From Caldithrix abyssi (GTDB lineage: Bacteria > Calditrichota > Calditrichia > Calditrichales > Calditrichaceae): a stretch of 56,670 bases of DNA. Below, piece after piece: positions 33,996 through 42,883 of this stretch; positions within the stretch are counted from its first letter, which is position 1, and each line of letters starts with the position of its first letter. Position numbers and translations under genes: made by a program. The stretch lies in the NCBI GenBank assembly GCA_011369465.1, contig DRQG01000105.1:1-56670 (forward strand), in the 5' to 3' direction. The notes beneath the pieces were generated by a model that was not told where the DNA came from, searched no databases, and worked only from the letters and a program-made list of their open reading frames with translations.

Positions 33996-35096
33996 ATGAG
34001 CAGTAAAATTACCTGTATTTTTCGATACGATGATTACACGGCTACCAGCCCGCTGGAAATAGAAAAGAAACTGTTTGATCTGTTTCGCAAATACGATCTG
34101 CAAATTACGGTTGGCGTGGTTCCGTTTATTACGGCCGGAGATTATCACGATTCCGCCGTTACCGAGTTTGTTGAGTTTTCCGAAGAAAAAATCGCTTATT
34201 TAAAATCCTGTATCCAAAATGGCAGCGTTGATGCAGCCCTGCATGGTTTTTATCATCGTTCCAACCGCCTTGGCAAATTGCACAGCGAGTTTGCGCAGGC
34301 CGAGTCGGCCGAACAATGTGATAAAATTAAACGCGGCAAAGAATTTTTGGAAAAAACCTTTAGGGCCGAAGTCCGGTCGTTTATCCCCCCGTGGAACACC
34401 TACGATCAACAAACGCTGCTTTGTTTAAAGGAAAATAACATCGCCTGTATATCCGCAAACCGCTATGGCTGTTACGCGGAAGATTCGAGTATGTTTTATG
34501 CGCCGATTACCATCGAATTTCACGAGTTGGATAAAGCGCTGCTTATGGCCGCAGAAAGCAAAGATGATGCGCCCGTAATTGCCGTACTGTTGCATCCGTA
34601 TGATTTTGAGAACTCGGGAGACAAAAGAGCCTCTATAAAATGGAACGTTTTTGAAAAAAAAGTGCAGGAATTATCCCGAAAAGAGGATGTGCAGATTATG
34701 TCTGTTGCGCAGGCGTTGAATAACAAAGAAGTTAGATTGGATACCGCCCGCTACAGGGCTAACCAACCTGTGATAATTGAGTCCATTTATCCGCCTTTTG
34801 TCCCTGTCACTTACAATGAACCGGTATATTTTTCGGAAAAAATAGCCCGTAAAAAACATAAGAAAAAAATAATCCTGACTATTCTATTTTATATTCTGTT
34901 TGCCTCTGTCTTTTTTGCGGGCGGCATCTTATTCAGGCGGGTATTTGCAGAACAGTGGGCAAATGCCGCCGGCTATTTGTTCCTGTTGTTATTTGTATTG
35001 ATGGGTATAAAAGGTATTCTGCGAAAAGAAGTTTATTTTAAAGGTATGTGTTTAATGGTGGCCAGTATCAGTTTATTTTTAGGATTGATTTTATGA
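33996..35096 (+). CDS. Polysaccharide deacetylase-like (DUF2334/NodB) protein with C-terminal membrane helices
   Basis: A 366-residue protein. The N-terminal 245 residues look like a NodB-type fold: FRYDDYTA gives the paired aspartates of motif 1, HGFYHR the histidines of motif 2, and SFIPPWNTYD the RxPxG-like motif 3. A catalytic zinc deacetylase is likely but not proven. Residues about 289-366 hold three hydrophobic helices, an unusual C-terminal membrane anchor. The ATG lies 2 bases after the glycosyltransferase stop, and its own stop overlaps the sulfotransferase start (ATGA), so the three are coupled. Confidence 0.8.
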   Translation: MSSKITCIFRYDDYTATSPLEIEKKLFDLFRKYDLQITVGVVPFITAGDYHDSAVTEFVEFSEEKIAYLKSCIQNGSVDAALHGFYHRSNRLGKLHSEFAQAESAEQCDKIKRGKEFLEKTFRAEVRSFIPPWNTYDQQTLLCLKENNIACISANRYGCYAEDSSMFYAPITIEFHELDKALLMAAESKDDAPVIAVLLHPYDFENSGDKRASIKWNVFEKKVQELSRKEDVQIMSVAQALNNKEVRLDTARYRANQPVIIESIYPPFVPVTYNEPVYFSEKIARKKHKKKIILTILFYILFASVFFAGGILFRRVFAEQWANAAGYLFLLLFVLMGIKGILRKEVYFKGMCLMVASISLFLGLIL

Positions 35097-36037
35097 CGGA
35101 AAAAAAACAACCGCCGATCTTTATCATCGGAGTAGCCCGTTCCGGAACAACGTTGTTCAGTTTGATGCTGGATTCTCATCCACGGATAGCTATTCCCAAC
35201 GAATCCCATTTTATTACGGATCTATATAAAAAAAAGGCATTATGGGAAAATCTGGAGAATAGGGCAAACCGGGAAACATTGGTAAAAACAATCCTTAATG
35301 AACGCTATGTCCGGGAATGGGAAGTTCCTGTAAAACTTGAGGATATCGATCTGGATAAATGCGTTTCCTATGCCGCGACCATTGACCAGGTTTTTTCGGC
35401 TTATGCCAGGGCACATAACAAGGATATCTGGGGTGACAAAACTCCCAAATATCTGTTTGATATTGATATTCTACACAAGTTATTTCCTAATGCCCGCTAT
35501 ATTCACATCATTCGCGATGGTCGGGATGTGGCGCTCTCGTTTTTGCAACAATGGTTCGGGCCGAACGATTTTGTCTCCGCCATGCGGTTTTGGGAGCGCA
35601 ATGTAACGTTTATCCGAAAAATGTTGAATATGTTGCCCGACTCACAATCAATAGAAATCAAATACGAGGATTTGGTTGCCCGGCCTGAAGAGAATCTGAA
35701 GATGGTGACCGGTTTTCTCGAATTGCCTTTTTATGAGAATATGTTGAGCAGCTATACAGAAAAAGCAGCTCATAAGGTTGGGGAACGGATAAAAGCCCAC
35801 CATGCCAATTTGTCCAAGCCCTTAGACCCGGAGCTTACTTTTAAATGGAAGAAAAAATTGAGCCGGGCGGATCAGGCGATCGCCTGGGAAATAGCCGGAC
35901 CGCTTTTGCAGGAGCTTGGATACGAACCCGGAACAACCGATTACAAATTAAAATTTATTAAAAAAGGCTATCACCGCCTCTATGAGTCCATCCGGTGGAG
36001 GTTTAAAAGCGGTACTACCGCCCTCTTATATCTTTAG
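35093..36037 (+). CDS. Sulfotransferase
   Basis: The ATG at 35093 overlaps the previous stop by four bases; the frame to 35048 lies inside the previous gene. The product is 314 residues. GVARSGTTLF at 13-22 is the 5'-phosphosulfate loop that binds PAPS and RDGRDVALSF at 141-150 is the 3'-phosphate site. It moves a sulfate group to an acceptor, most likely a sugar of the polymer made here. The PAPS-forming genes are not in the window. Confidence 0.9.
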   Translation: MTEKKQPPIFIIGVARSGTTLFSLMLDSHPRIAIPNESHFITDLYKKKALWENLENRANRETLVKTILNERYVREWEVPVKLEDIDLDKCVSYAATIDQVFSAYARAHNKDIWGDKTPKYLFDIDILHKLFPNARYIHIIRDGRDVALSFLQQWFGPNDFVSAMRFWERNVTFIRKMLNMLPDSQSIEIKYEDLVARPEENLKMVTGFLELPFYENMLSSYTEKAAHKVGERIKAHHANLSKPLDPELTFKWKKKLSRADQAIAWEIAGPLLQELGYEPGTTDYKLKFIKKGYHRLYESIRWRFKSGTTALLYL

Positions 36038-36093
36038 CAGCAAAAGCAATTCCGGAGAGTGGAGCACTTAATGAAATTTTCTTTGTCCATTAA

Positions 36094-36399
36094 TGCTTTA
36101 ATATTGTCGCCGGAGTTGTTCTGGTTATTTTTGTAGCACTATATTTTAAATTTTGGTGGTCTCTTCCGCAGCCGACGAAAAAACTGTTTCTCATTGCAGC
36201 AATAATCTATGTCGGTGGTGCCGTGGGATTTGAAATGCTGGAAAGCCTGGCACACGGCAGTACCATGGTAAAATATATTAGCCCTCTTTTTGTGGCTATA
36301 GAAGAGTCAATGGAAATGGGGGGTATTATTCTGTTCATATATACTTTGCTTAGATACATAAAATCAAACGGAAATACATTGCAGCTATCCGTAAAATAA
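36094..36399 (+). pseudogene. N-terminally truncated membrane protein gene (fragment)
   Basis: An open frame of 101 codons runs from the codon after a TAA at 36091-36093 to TAA at 36397-36399 but has no ATG, GTG or TTG near its beginning. It encodes three hydrophobic helices: AGVVLVIFVALYFKF, LFLIAAIIYVGGAVGFEML and GGIILFIYTLLRYI. The sequence YVGGAVGFEM and the later EESMEMGGIILF look like the C-terminal part of a small membrane protein family whose other members have about 100 more residues in front. The ATG at 36071 in another frame gives 18 residues, so a frameshift or deletion is likely. It sits between the sulfotransferase and flippase genes and covers most of the 395-base gap there. 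Confidence 0.6.
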
Positions 36400-36432
36400 G
36401 AATTCTATCATCAGGTCGGGGCATCATTTTCT

Positions 36433-37899
36433 ATGATTGGTAAAGAGTTAAAATTTCTGCTTAAGCACTCCAGTATTTACGGTATCGGAACGGTCGTTAA
36501 CCAGGCGGTTGGTTTCCTTCTTCTCCCGCTTTATACCCGTTATTTAACACTGGCGGATTATGGCGTCCTTTCTCTTATCAACATTACCATCGACATAATC
36601 GGATTGATTGTCACAATCGGCATTGTAAATGCCATGAGCCGATTTTATTTTGATTTTGATGAAGAGCGGAAACAAAATCTGGTTGTCTCCACGGTTTACT
36701 GGATATTTTTTATAATGACCCTTGTTTTTCTTCCCCTTTTGTATTTCCTTTCGGTGCCGCTTTCAAAGATCATTTTTCAGTCTGCCGGCTATCAGAAACA
36801 TTTTTTAGTCGCTTTTCTGGGATTATTCTTTGGCGCCTGTGTGGATATCGGCGTTTCGTATTTACGCATAAAAGCGGAGTCTGTTAAATATGTTAAGATA
36901 TCCGTTACCCGCACTCTTATGTTGATCGGTTTCAATATCTATTTTGTGGCCGTTTTAAAAAGCGGGGTCATCGGCATTTTTTATTCAACGCTGATTACTA
37001 CATTGGTATATTCATTAATTTTGTCCGTGCCCATACTGATAAAAGTGAAAATCCGCTTCTCCTTTACTTTAGCAAAGCAGATGATCCATTATTCTTTCCC
37101 TCTGATTTTTTCCAATATGTTCCGCATTATGGTTAATCAATCCGATAAGTACTTTATTAATTTCTTCTTTTCTACAGCGGAAACCGGAATATACAGCGTC
37201 GCTCAGAAAATCGGTCAATCCATACACTCGCTCATCACTTCACCCTTTCTGCAAACCTTTGTTCCGCGTCGCTTCGAGATTATGAAGCGTCCGGACGCTA
37301 AAGAAACCTACGCCCAGATATTGAATTACTATTTGTTGGTGATTGGTACGGTGGGATTGGGTCTTTCTGTGTTTTCATTTGAAATTGTAAAAATCATGAC
37401 CACGCCCGAATACTACCAAACCGCGCAATACGTATCTCTGGTAGTGCTGTCCATGATTATTTTCGGACTTAAATACCATTTTGAGATCGGCATAATGATA
37501 CATAAAAAGACTAAATATGTGGCCTATATAAATGGTGTAAGCGCTGTGGCCAATATAGTTCTGAATTTTTTCCTGATTCAGGAATACAGGCTTTGGGGGG
37601 CGTTGTTAGCGGCAAATATCAGTATTTTAATAACAACATCATTGAATTATATTATTTCTCAAAAATTGTATCATATAAATTTTCGTCTCACTTATGTACA
37701 TAAATTGATGGCTTTGATTAGCTTTATATATTTGGTTTCTTTGCTATTGAATTTTTCAAATTTATGGTTAAGCTTCGCGGCAAAGGGAGGCTTGTTTTTA
37801 ATCTATTTTGCCGCCCTGTGGCTTTTGGGGCTTGTTGATAAAACATTATTAAAAACAGCTTATGGTAAAATACAGGCTCTTATGTCAAAAAGCGGCTGA
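36433..37899 (+). CDS. Wzx-type polysaccharide flippase
   Basis: A 488-residue membrane protein with about 12-14 hydrophobic helices and small polar loops, starting MIGKELKFLLKHSSIYGIG. The helix pattern and the STAETGIYSVAQKIGQ segment are typical of the MATE/MOP superfamily members that flip lipid-linked repeat units (Wzx/RfbX). It would move the undecaprenyl-linked unit across the inner membrane for the polymerase next to it. The presence of Wzx, a Wzy-like protein and a Wzc-type kinase marks the locus as Wzy-dependent. Confidence 0.9.
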   Translation: MIGKELKFLLKHSSIYGIGTVVNQAVGFLLLPLYTRYLTLADYGVLSLINITIDIIGLIVTIGIVNAMSRFYFDFDEERKQNLVVSTVYWIFFIMTLVFLPLLYFLSVPLSKIIFQSAGYQKHFLVAFLGLFFGACVDIGVSYLRIKAESVKYVKISVTRTLMLIGFNIYFVAVLKSGVIGIFYSTLITTLVYSLILSVPILIKVKIRFSFTLAKQMIHYSFPLIFSNMFRIMVNQSDKYFINFFFSTAETGIYSVAQKIGQSIHSLITSPFLQTFVPRRFEIMKRPDAKETYAQILNYYLLVIGTVGLGLSVFSFEIVKIMTTPEYYQTAQYVSLVVLSMIIFGLKYHFEIGIMIHKKTKYVAYINGVSAVANIVLNFFLIQEYRLWGALLAANISILITTSLNYIISQKLYHINFRLTYVHKLMALISFIYLVSLLLNFSNLWLSFAAKGGLFLIYFAALWLLGLVDKTLLKTAYGKIQALMSKSG

Positions 37900-37922
37900 T
37901 TACTTCTATCGGATAACTCATT

Positions 37923-39233
37923 ATGGAACAAAATAATCACTTTGAAAATAGCGCTGCACAAGAAACATATACATTTAACCCGATGTTATGGGGTGTGATT
38001 GGTTATTTGTTTCTGTTAATTTTCCGTCCTTTCGAATACTGGGAATGGCTTGGCGCATTCCGCATTCAAAGAGTATATATGATTGGGCTCTTGTTAGGAT
38101 TAGCTTTTTGGAACGGCAAACGATATTTTAATCATTCCATAACATTTTCTTTACTGCTCTTTTTTTTCGTGATGATTCTGGCCTCCGTCTTTGCTCTCGA
38201 TAGTGGCAGGGCCTGGAACCAGGTGTGGGAAGAATTTAAACTGCTGGTACTGTATTTTGTTGTAATCCTCAGTATCCGCAACAAAGAGGATTTTCGGATT
38301 CTGATTATTGGTTTTATTGTGGTTACGGGTATCTATATCGGAAAATCGTTATGGGAGTTTTTTATAAATGACCGGCATGTGTACCGGATGGGTATCCGGC
38401 GACTGATCGGCATTGATCAAACCTATAATGATCCCAACACCTTCGCGGCAACGGTTATTTATTCGCTGCCCTTCGCCTGGGCATTGTGGAAGACCAATCC
38501 CGGTAAAAAGTTAAGAATGGGATTAATGGGGTATGGCGTTATGTCCGTTTCCGCCATAGGACTTACCGGATCCCGCAGTGGAATGCTGTCCTTTGTATTT
38601 TTCTTGTTTTTATTATGGATTCGTGGAAAACGCAAATTGGTGGGCGTTGTGGCTATGGTGGCTCTGATTGCAACAAGCTGGTTTTTTCTGCCGGATATGT
38701 ACAAAACCCGCTTCGAAACTTTATTTGATGACTCGATTAACGAAACAGCCACGGAATCGGCACAAAGCCGCTGGCAGCACTTCAAGTGGGGTATTCAACT
38801 CTATCTTGATCGACCCATTGCAGGATGGGGACCGGGCAATGCGCCGGTGGTAGTACGCAAGGTACTCAGGCAGAGCGAAGGGCTGCAACTGCATAATCTC
38901 ACGGCTCAGCTGCTGACCGAAACAGGAACATTGGGAGCCATTGCATTGATCATTTTGCTGGTGGTTTTCTATCGTACACAAAGCAGAACAATTTGGTTGT
39001 CACAACACTCCTATGAGTCAACAGATTTTATCGTAAATATTTCGATTGCCTCTGTAAATGTGATGTGGTTAATGCTTTTTCAGGGCCTCTCCGGTCATAA
39101 CCTGTATCGTTACACCTGGTTTTGGATAGCGGCTGTTCTTGCCCTGGCGGAATATTTTACCATCCGGGAACATGAGAAAGCAAACTCCGAATTATCAAAC
39201 GGACAGGAAACGAGCGGCATTACTCAGGAATAA
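37923..39233 (+). CDS. O-antigen ligase/polymerase (Wzy_C) family membrane protein
   Basis: A 436-residue protein with about 11 membrane helices. The segment DQTYNDPNTFAATVIYSLP and the large loop starting near residue 253 (TRFETLFDDSINETATESA...WQHFKWGIQLYLDRPIAGWGPGN) match the Wzy_C/WaaL family, in which a periplasmic loop joins repeat units or attaches chains to a carrier. With the flippase 24 bases upstream it is most likely the polymerase. Polymerase and ligase forms cannot be told apart by sequence alone. Confidence 0.85.
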   Translation: MEQNNHFENSAAQETYTFNPMLWGVIGYLFLLIFRPFEYWEWLGAFRIQRVYMIGLLLGLAFWNGKRYFNHSITFSLLLFFFVMILASVFALDSGRAWNQVWEEFKLLVLYFVVILSIRNKEDFRILIIGFIVVTGIYIGKSLWEFFINDRHVYRMGIRRLIGIDQTYNDPNTFAATVIYSLPFAWALWKTNPGKKLRMGLMGYGVMSVSAIGLTGSRSGMLSFVFFLFLLWIRGKRKLVGVVAMVALIATSWFFLPDMYKTRFETLFDDSINETATESAQSRWQHFKWGIQLYLDRPIAGWGPGNAPVVVRKVLRQSEGLQLHNLTAQLLTETGTLGAIALIILLVVFYRTQSRTIWLSQHSYESTDFIVNISIASVNVMWLMLFQGLSGHNLYRYTWFWIAAVLALAEYFTIREHEKANSELSNGQETSGITQE

Positions 39234-39248
39234 AGAGAAAGATATACT

Positions 39249-40607
39249 ATGGATCCTTTTGCCTTATTCTCACGGCAGATCATTGCCCCGCTATGGGCAA
39301 TAAAAGAAAAAACGCCATATCTGCGTCATTTAAAATATTTGGAAAAATCGCAATATTTTTCCGAAGAGCAATTAAAGGAAATTCAGTGGAATAAATTGAA
39401 AAATCTGCTGCATCATGCCTATGAGCATGTCCCTTTTTACAAGGTACGTTTTGATGAAGCCGGCATTACTCCGGATGATATTCGCCATTGGGATGATTTA
39501 ACCCGTATCCCGATTTTAACCAAAGATGATATACGTGGAAATAAAGATTTTATGGTGGCGGATAATATAGCGAAAGATAAATTGATTCCTAAAAAAACAT
39601 CCGGGTCAACGGGTGTGTCATTGGAATTTTACATAGATGAAGACAGCCAGCAATGGAAACGCGCCTGCACCATGCGGCACGACCGCTGGTCCGGGTGGGA
39701 TTTGGGAGAGCGGGTAGCCGCGGTGTGGGGAAACCCGGAACATGAGCATAGCTGGCGTCTGAAACTGCGCAATACTTTGCTGGAACGATATACCTATCTG
39801 GATACGCTTAAAATGGACGAAGATGCCATGCACCAATTTTATAATCGTATTGTGCAAAAACCGCCCAGAATATATTTTGGTCATGCCCATTCGCTCTATT
39901 TGTTTGCCCGTTTTCTGGATCAGAATAATCTGGTACCCCCGCGTCCCGCCGGTTTGATCAGTACGGCGATGATTTTACATAAACACGAACGCGAACTGAT
40001 CGAGCGGGTATTTAACAGCAAAGTTTTTAACAGATATGGATGCGAGGAAGTCAGCCTGATTGCCTCCGAATGCGAAGCGCACGAAGGTTTACACATGAAC
40101 ATGGATACGCTGATCGTGGAAGTCTTGTATGACGGCAAGCCTGCACAGCCCGGTCAGGCGGGAGCCATTGTGCTGACGGATTTGTCCAATTATGGTATGC
40201 CTTTTATTCGTTATAAAGTGGGGGATGTGGGTGTGTTGGCAGACAAACCTTGCAGCTGTGGCAGAGGCTTCCCTCTGTTTAAATCTATTGAGGGCAGAGC
40301 TGCCGATTATGTGGTAACCCCGGAGGGGAAATATATTTCCGGGATTTCCCTTACCGAAAACTTTGCCATGCAGCTGCCGGGAATAAAACAACTGCAAATT
40401 GTTCAGGACAAGATAGATCACATCATTTTTCGTATTGTAAAAAGTATGGTGACGGATCAAAACCAGATTAAGAAAATTGATGATCTGGTCAAGGAACGGT
40501 TTGGCCCAAAGATGACTTTTGATATTGAATATGTGGATTCTATCCAACAAGAGGCTTCGGGGAAATATCGTTTTTGTATCTCACAAATAGATAATCCTTT
40601 CCGCTAA
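39249..40607 (+). CDS. CapK-like phenylacetate-CoA ligase family protein
   Basis: A 452-residue adenylate-forming enzyme. HHAYEHVPFYKVRFDEAGI and TSGSTGVSLEFY (TSGSTG at 117-122) are the marks of the phenylacetate-CoA ligase and CapK group, followed by FGHAHSLYLFARF and RYGCEEVSLIASEC. CapK proteins are common in capsule and exopolysaccharide loci, where they are thought to activate an acid for attachment to sugars. It is the second ligase of the locus after the one at 31255. The start is 15 bases after the polymerase gene. Confidence 0.88.
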   Translation: MDPFALFSRQIIAPLWAIKEKTPYLRHLKYLEKSQYFSEEQLKEIQWNKLKNLLHHAYEHVPFYKVRFDEAGITPDDIRHWDDLTRIPILTKDDIRGNKDFMVADNIAKDKLIPKKTSGSTGVSLEFYIDEDSQQWKRACTMRHDRWSGWDLGERVAAVWGNPEHEHSWRLKLRNTLLERYTYLDTLKMDEDAMHQFYNRIVQKPPRIYFGHAHSLYLFARFLDQNNLVPPRPAGLISTAMILHKHERELIERVFNSKVFNRYGCEEVSLIASECEAHEGLHMNMDTLIVEVLYDGKPAQPGQAGAIVLTDLSNYGMPFIRYKVGDVGVLADKPCSCGRGFPLFKSIEGRAADYVVTPEGKYISGISLTENFAMQLPGIKQLQIVQDKIDHIIFRIVKSMVTDQNQIKKIDDLVKERFGPKMTFDIEYVDSIQQEASGKYRFCISQIDNPFR

Positions 40608-40696
40608 GCGGTTGAAACGTCGTTGGCGGTTGTAAAATTATTTTACACCAAAACGGGCTGTTTACCGGAAAAACCTTCTAAAAGGGGCTTCGCGGG

Positions 40697-40712
40697 TGGC
40701 ATTATACTTGCA
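40697..40712 (+). promoter_or_regulatory. Sigma-54-type promoter before the beta-helix gene
   Basis: TGGCATTATACTTGCA agrees with the sigma-54 consensus TGGCACGNNNNTTGCA at every fixed position except two. GG at 40698-40699 and GC at 40710-40711 have the required 10-base spacing. Transcription would begin near 40723, about 49 bases before the ATG. Such a promoter needs an enhancer-binding activator, which is not in the window. Confidence 0.65.
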
Positions 40713-40771
40713 CATATATTAGCGATAAATAAATACCAATCGGTTTTAATAGAACATTAAAGGTGAAAAAA

Positions 40772-42673
40772 ATGATAAAGAAAATGCAATTACCGGTTAT
40801 TCTTTTTTTTCTGCTTTCTGCTTGGCAGCTTTATGGGCAAATAATAGTGAACGATAACTGGATTCAGAATAATATTTCCGAGGGCGCTCTGTTTTTTGAT
40901 CAGGCCGGACAAACCTACAAATTCGATACCGATTTCAGTGCGGCCGGTACGGCGGTGTTTGTAACAGCCGATAATATTACCATCGATTTGAACGGGCACA
41001 CCATAACATTCGGAACAGCGGATCGAAACGGAACTATCGGTATTAATCCATTCCGTCAACGCAGTGCTACAGCGTTGGGTTCGGATGATCAGAATTTTTC
41101 CCGAACAGCCTCCGGCGGCAGCGGCGGAAGCAACACCACCATAAAAAACGGCCGCATCGTATGGGGAGGAACCAACGGCACCTGGGCAGCATCAGTTGGC
41201 GGCTATTATTCCGGAAGCCATGTCAATATTGATAATATGTATTTGGAAACCGGCGGACAAGATGCGGCTTGCGTTTATATGAAATGGGCAGATATCAATA
41301 TCTATAATAGCTATTGTGTGAATAACTCAACCTCAACAGAAAACCGTCACGCCGGACCGGGTGCTATTAAGAGTGAAGGAACGGTAGTCGCTGAAAATAA
41401 TATTATCATAGGGGGTAACTCGGCCATCGTTTGTGGCGGCGGCTCGCGGATTAACAACAATGTGCTGCGTCATTCCAGCTTTGCCACAAATGGATACGGA
41501 GTATGGTTGTATAGGAATACCGGTGTTGTTTCCAATAACAATATCATTGCTCCTTCCAATGGACGAGGTATATTGTATAATGCCGGTGAGGATCATACAG
41601 CTTCAGAAAACTTAATCGTTGTACATGAGAGACCGAATTCGGAATATGGTTCCGGTCTTAATCCGCCGGCAGTTCGTATTCGTTATAATGCCAATAATAT
41701 CAGCTTTTTTAACAATAAGTGTCTGGCTATTGCCGGTGAAGGATTAACGGCAGGGTCCGGCGCCTACCTCAGCGATGACGGTGGGATGCGAAATCATATT
41801 TACAACAATGAGTTTCGCGCTTTACTAACCATGCAACCCGATCCGCAAAAATATGCCAATGCCATCACGTTTGAGCGCCAGGGAACAGCGGATAATTTTG
41901 CCAATGACCGGATTGAGAATAATTATTTTGGATCCAACAACTATATATTACGTTTAACCGGATTCGATGGCGGGTGCTTTCAGACGGCAATTCATAACAA
42001 TCGTTTGGAATGGATTAACGGGGATGACACCTATAGCTGGTTTGTGGATGCTATTGAAGACGCCAAATACAATTATAGTTATCCGGCGTCAAATACCTAT
42101 GTTACACCGCAAGCCCTGCGCAATATTAAAGATGAGATCAAAGCGGAAGTACAGTCTCTTATTGCCGGCGAAACCGATAACCGGGATCGCTATACATTTT
42201 ATACAGGTTACTACGAATATGACGGTTTTATCACCATCATAGACGCCCAGCTTGGCCCGGATGTAAGTATGGAACCCGCAGATGTGTATGTGCGTTCCGG
42301 CAGCGGCAGCGAAAATGATATCAAAATCGGTCACTCCATGTATGTGCATTGTGTGGATTCTTTAGGGAACCCCATCAAAAACAAGACAATACAGGTGCAT
42401 GACAATACCGGGCTCACCTTCTATACACAAACGGATAACAGCGGCAATGCCAGGCTGGAACTGATGGATTATGCATTGGTAAAACCCCTGGGTGATGCTT
42501 CGTCTACCAAAGAAACCCGCAGCGGGCATACGGCATCCATATCGGGATTCAAAACTGTTTCATTGCCTGCTAATATAACCGGAAATGAAAATAATCCCTA
42601 TACGCTGAACTTTGGCGGTCAAACTGAGGTATCCGACGCACCTTCTAAACCATCCAATCTGAGGATACGGTAG
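40772..42673 (+). CDS. Secreted right-handed parallel beta-helix protein (possible polysaccharide lyase/epimerase)
   Basis: I use ATG 40772, spaced 7 bases after AAAGGTG; the GTG at 40763 overlaps that site. The 633-residue product starts with signal peptide MIKKMQLPVILFFLLSAW. Residues about 40-430 are Asn- and Gly-rich short strands, such as ENNIIIGGNSAIVCGGG and NNNVLRHSSF, typical of parallel beta-helix (NosD/pectate-lyase-like) coils. A C-terminal beta domain follows (VRSGSGSENDIKIGHSMYV, GNPIKNKTIQVHD), and the tail PSKPSNLRIR looks like the start of another domain that stops. It may cut, epimerise or bind the polymer. No catalytic triad is clear. It has its own sigma-54-type promoter. 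Confidence 0.8.
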   Translation: MIKKMQLPVILFFLLSAWQLYGQIIVNDNWIQNNISEGALFFDQAGQTYKFDTDFSAAGTAVFVTADNITIDLNGHTITFGTADRNGTIGINPFRQRSATALGSDDQNFSRTASGGSGGSNTTIKNGRIVWGGTNGTWAASVGGYYSGSHVNIDNMYLETGGQDAACVYMKWADINIYNSYCVNNSTSTENRHAGPGAIKSEGTVVAENNIIIGGNSAIVCGGGSRINNNVLRHSSFATNGYGVWLYRNTGVVSNNNIIAPSNGRGILYNAGEDHTASENLIVVHERPNSEYGSGLNPPAVRIRYNANNISFFNNKCLAIAGEGLTAGSGAYLSDDGGMRNHIYNNEFRALLTMQPDPQKYANAITFERQGTADNFANDRIENNYFGSNNYILRLTGFDGGCFQTAIHNNRLEWINGDDTYSWFVDAIEDAKYNYSYPASNTYVTPQALRNIKDEIKAEVQSLIAGETDNRDRYTFYTGYYEYDGFITIIDAQLGPDVSMEPADVYVRSGSGSENDIKIGHSMYVHCVDSLGNPIKNKTIQVHDNTGLTFYTQTDNSGNARLELMDYALVKPLGDASSTKETRSGHTASISGFKTVSLPANITGNENNPYTLNFGGQTEVSDAPSKPSNLRIR

Positions 42674-42883
42674 CCCCCCTGCCTTTTGTATATGTCTTAT
42701 AAATAAAATCTTTTTCGGAACTGATCGAGTTATTGGTTGGGAAGCAAATACGAATTTTTTTGCCTTAATTTGTATTACTATTCCGACCTGATTTTAATGA
42801 CGGATGTATTGAAGACTTAGCTAAATCCAAATCTATCCGCATTTAATTATAAATCTAATAAACATGTTGGGAGTTTTGCAATA

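Noticed and set aside
42660-42720. Frameshift at a run of C residues truncating the beta-helix protein
   Set aside because: The tail PSKPSNLRIR looks like the start of another domain, but reading past the stop in the other frames gives stops at once and no domain-like sequence.
42674-42883. Sigma-54-type promoter before the second glycosyltransferase (TTGGTTGGGAAGCAAA)
   Set aside because: GG and GC are only 7 bases apart, whereas sigma-54 sites need 10.
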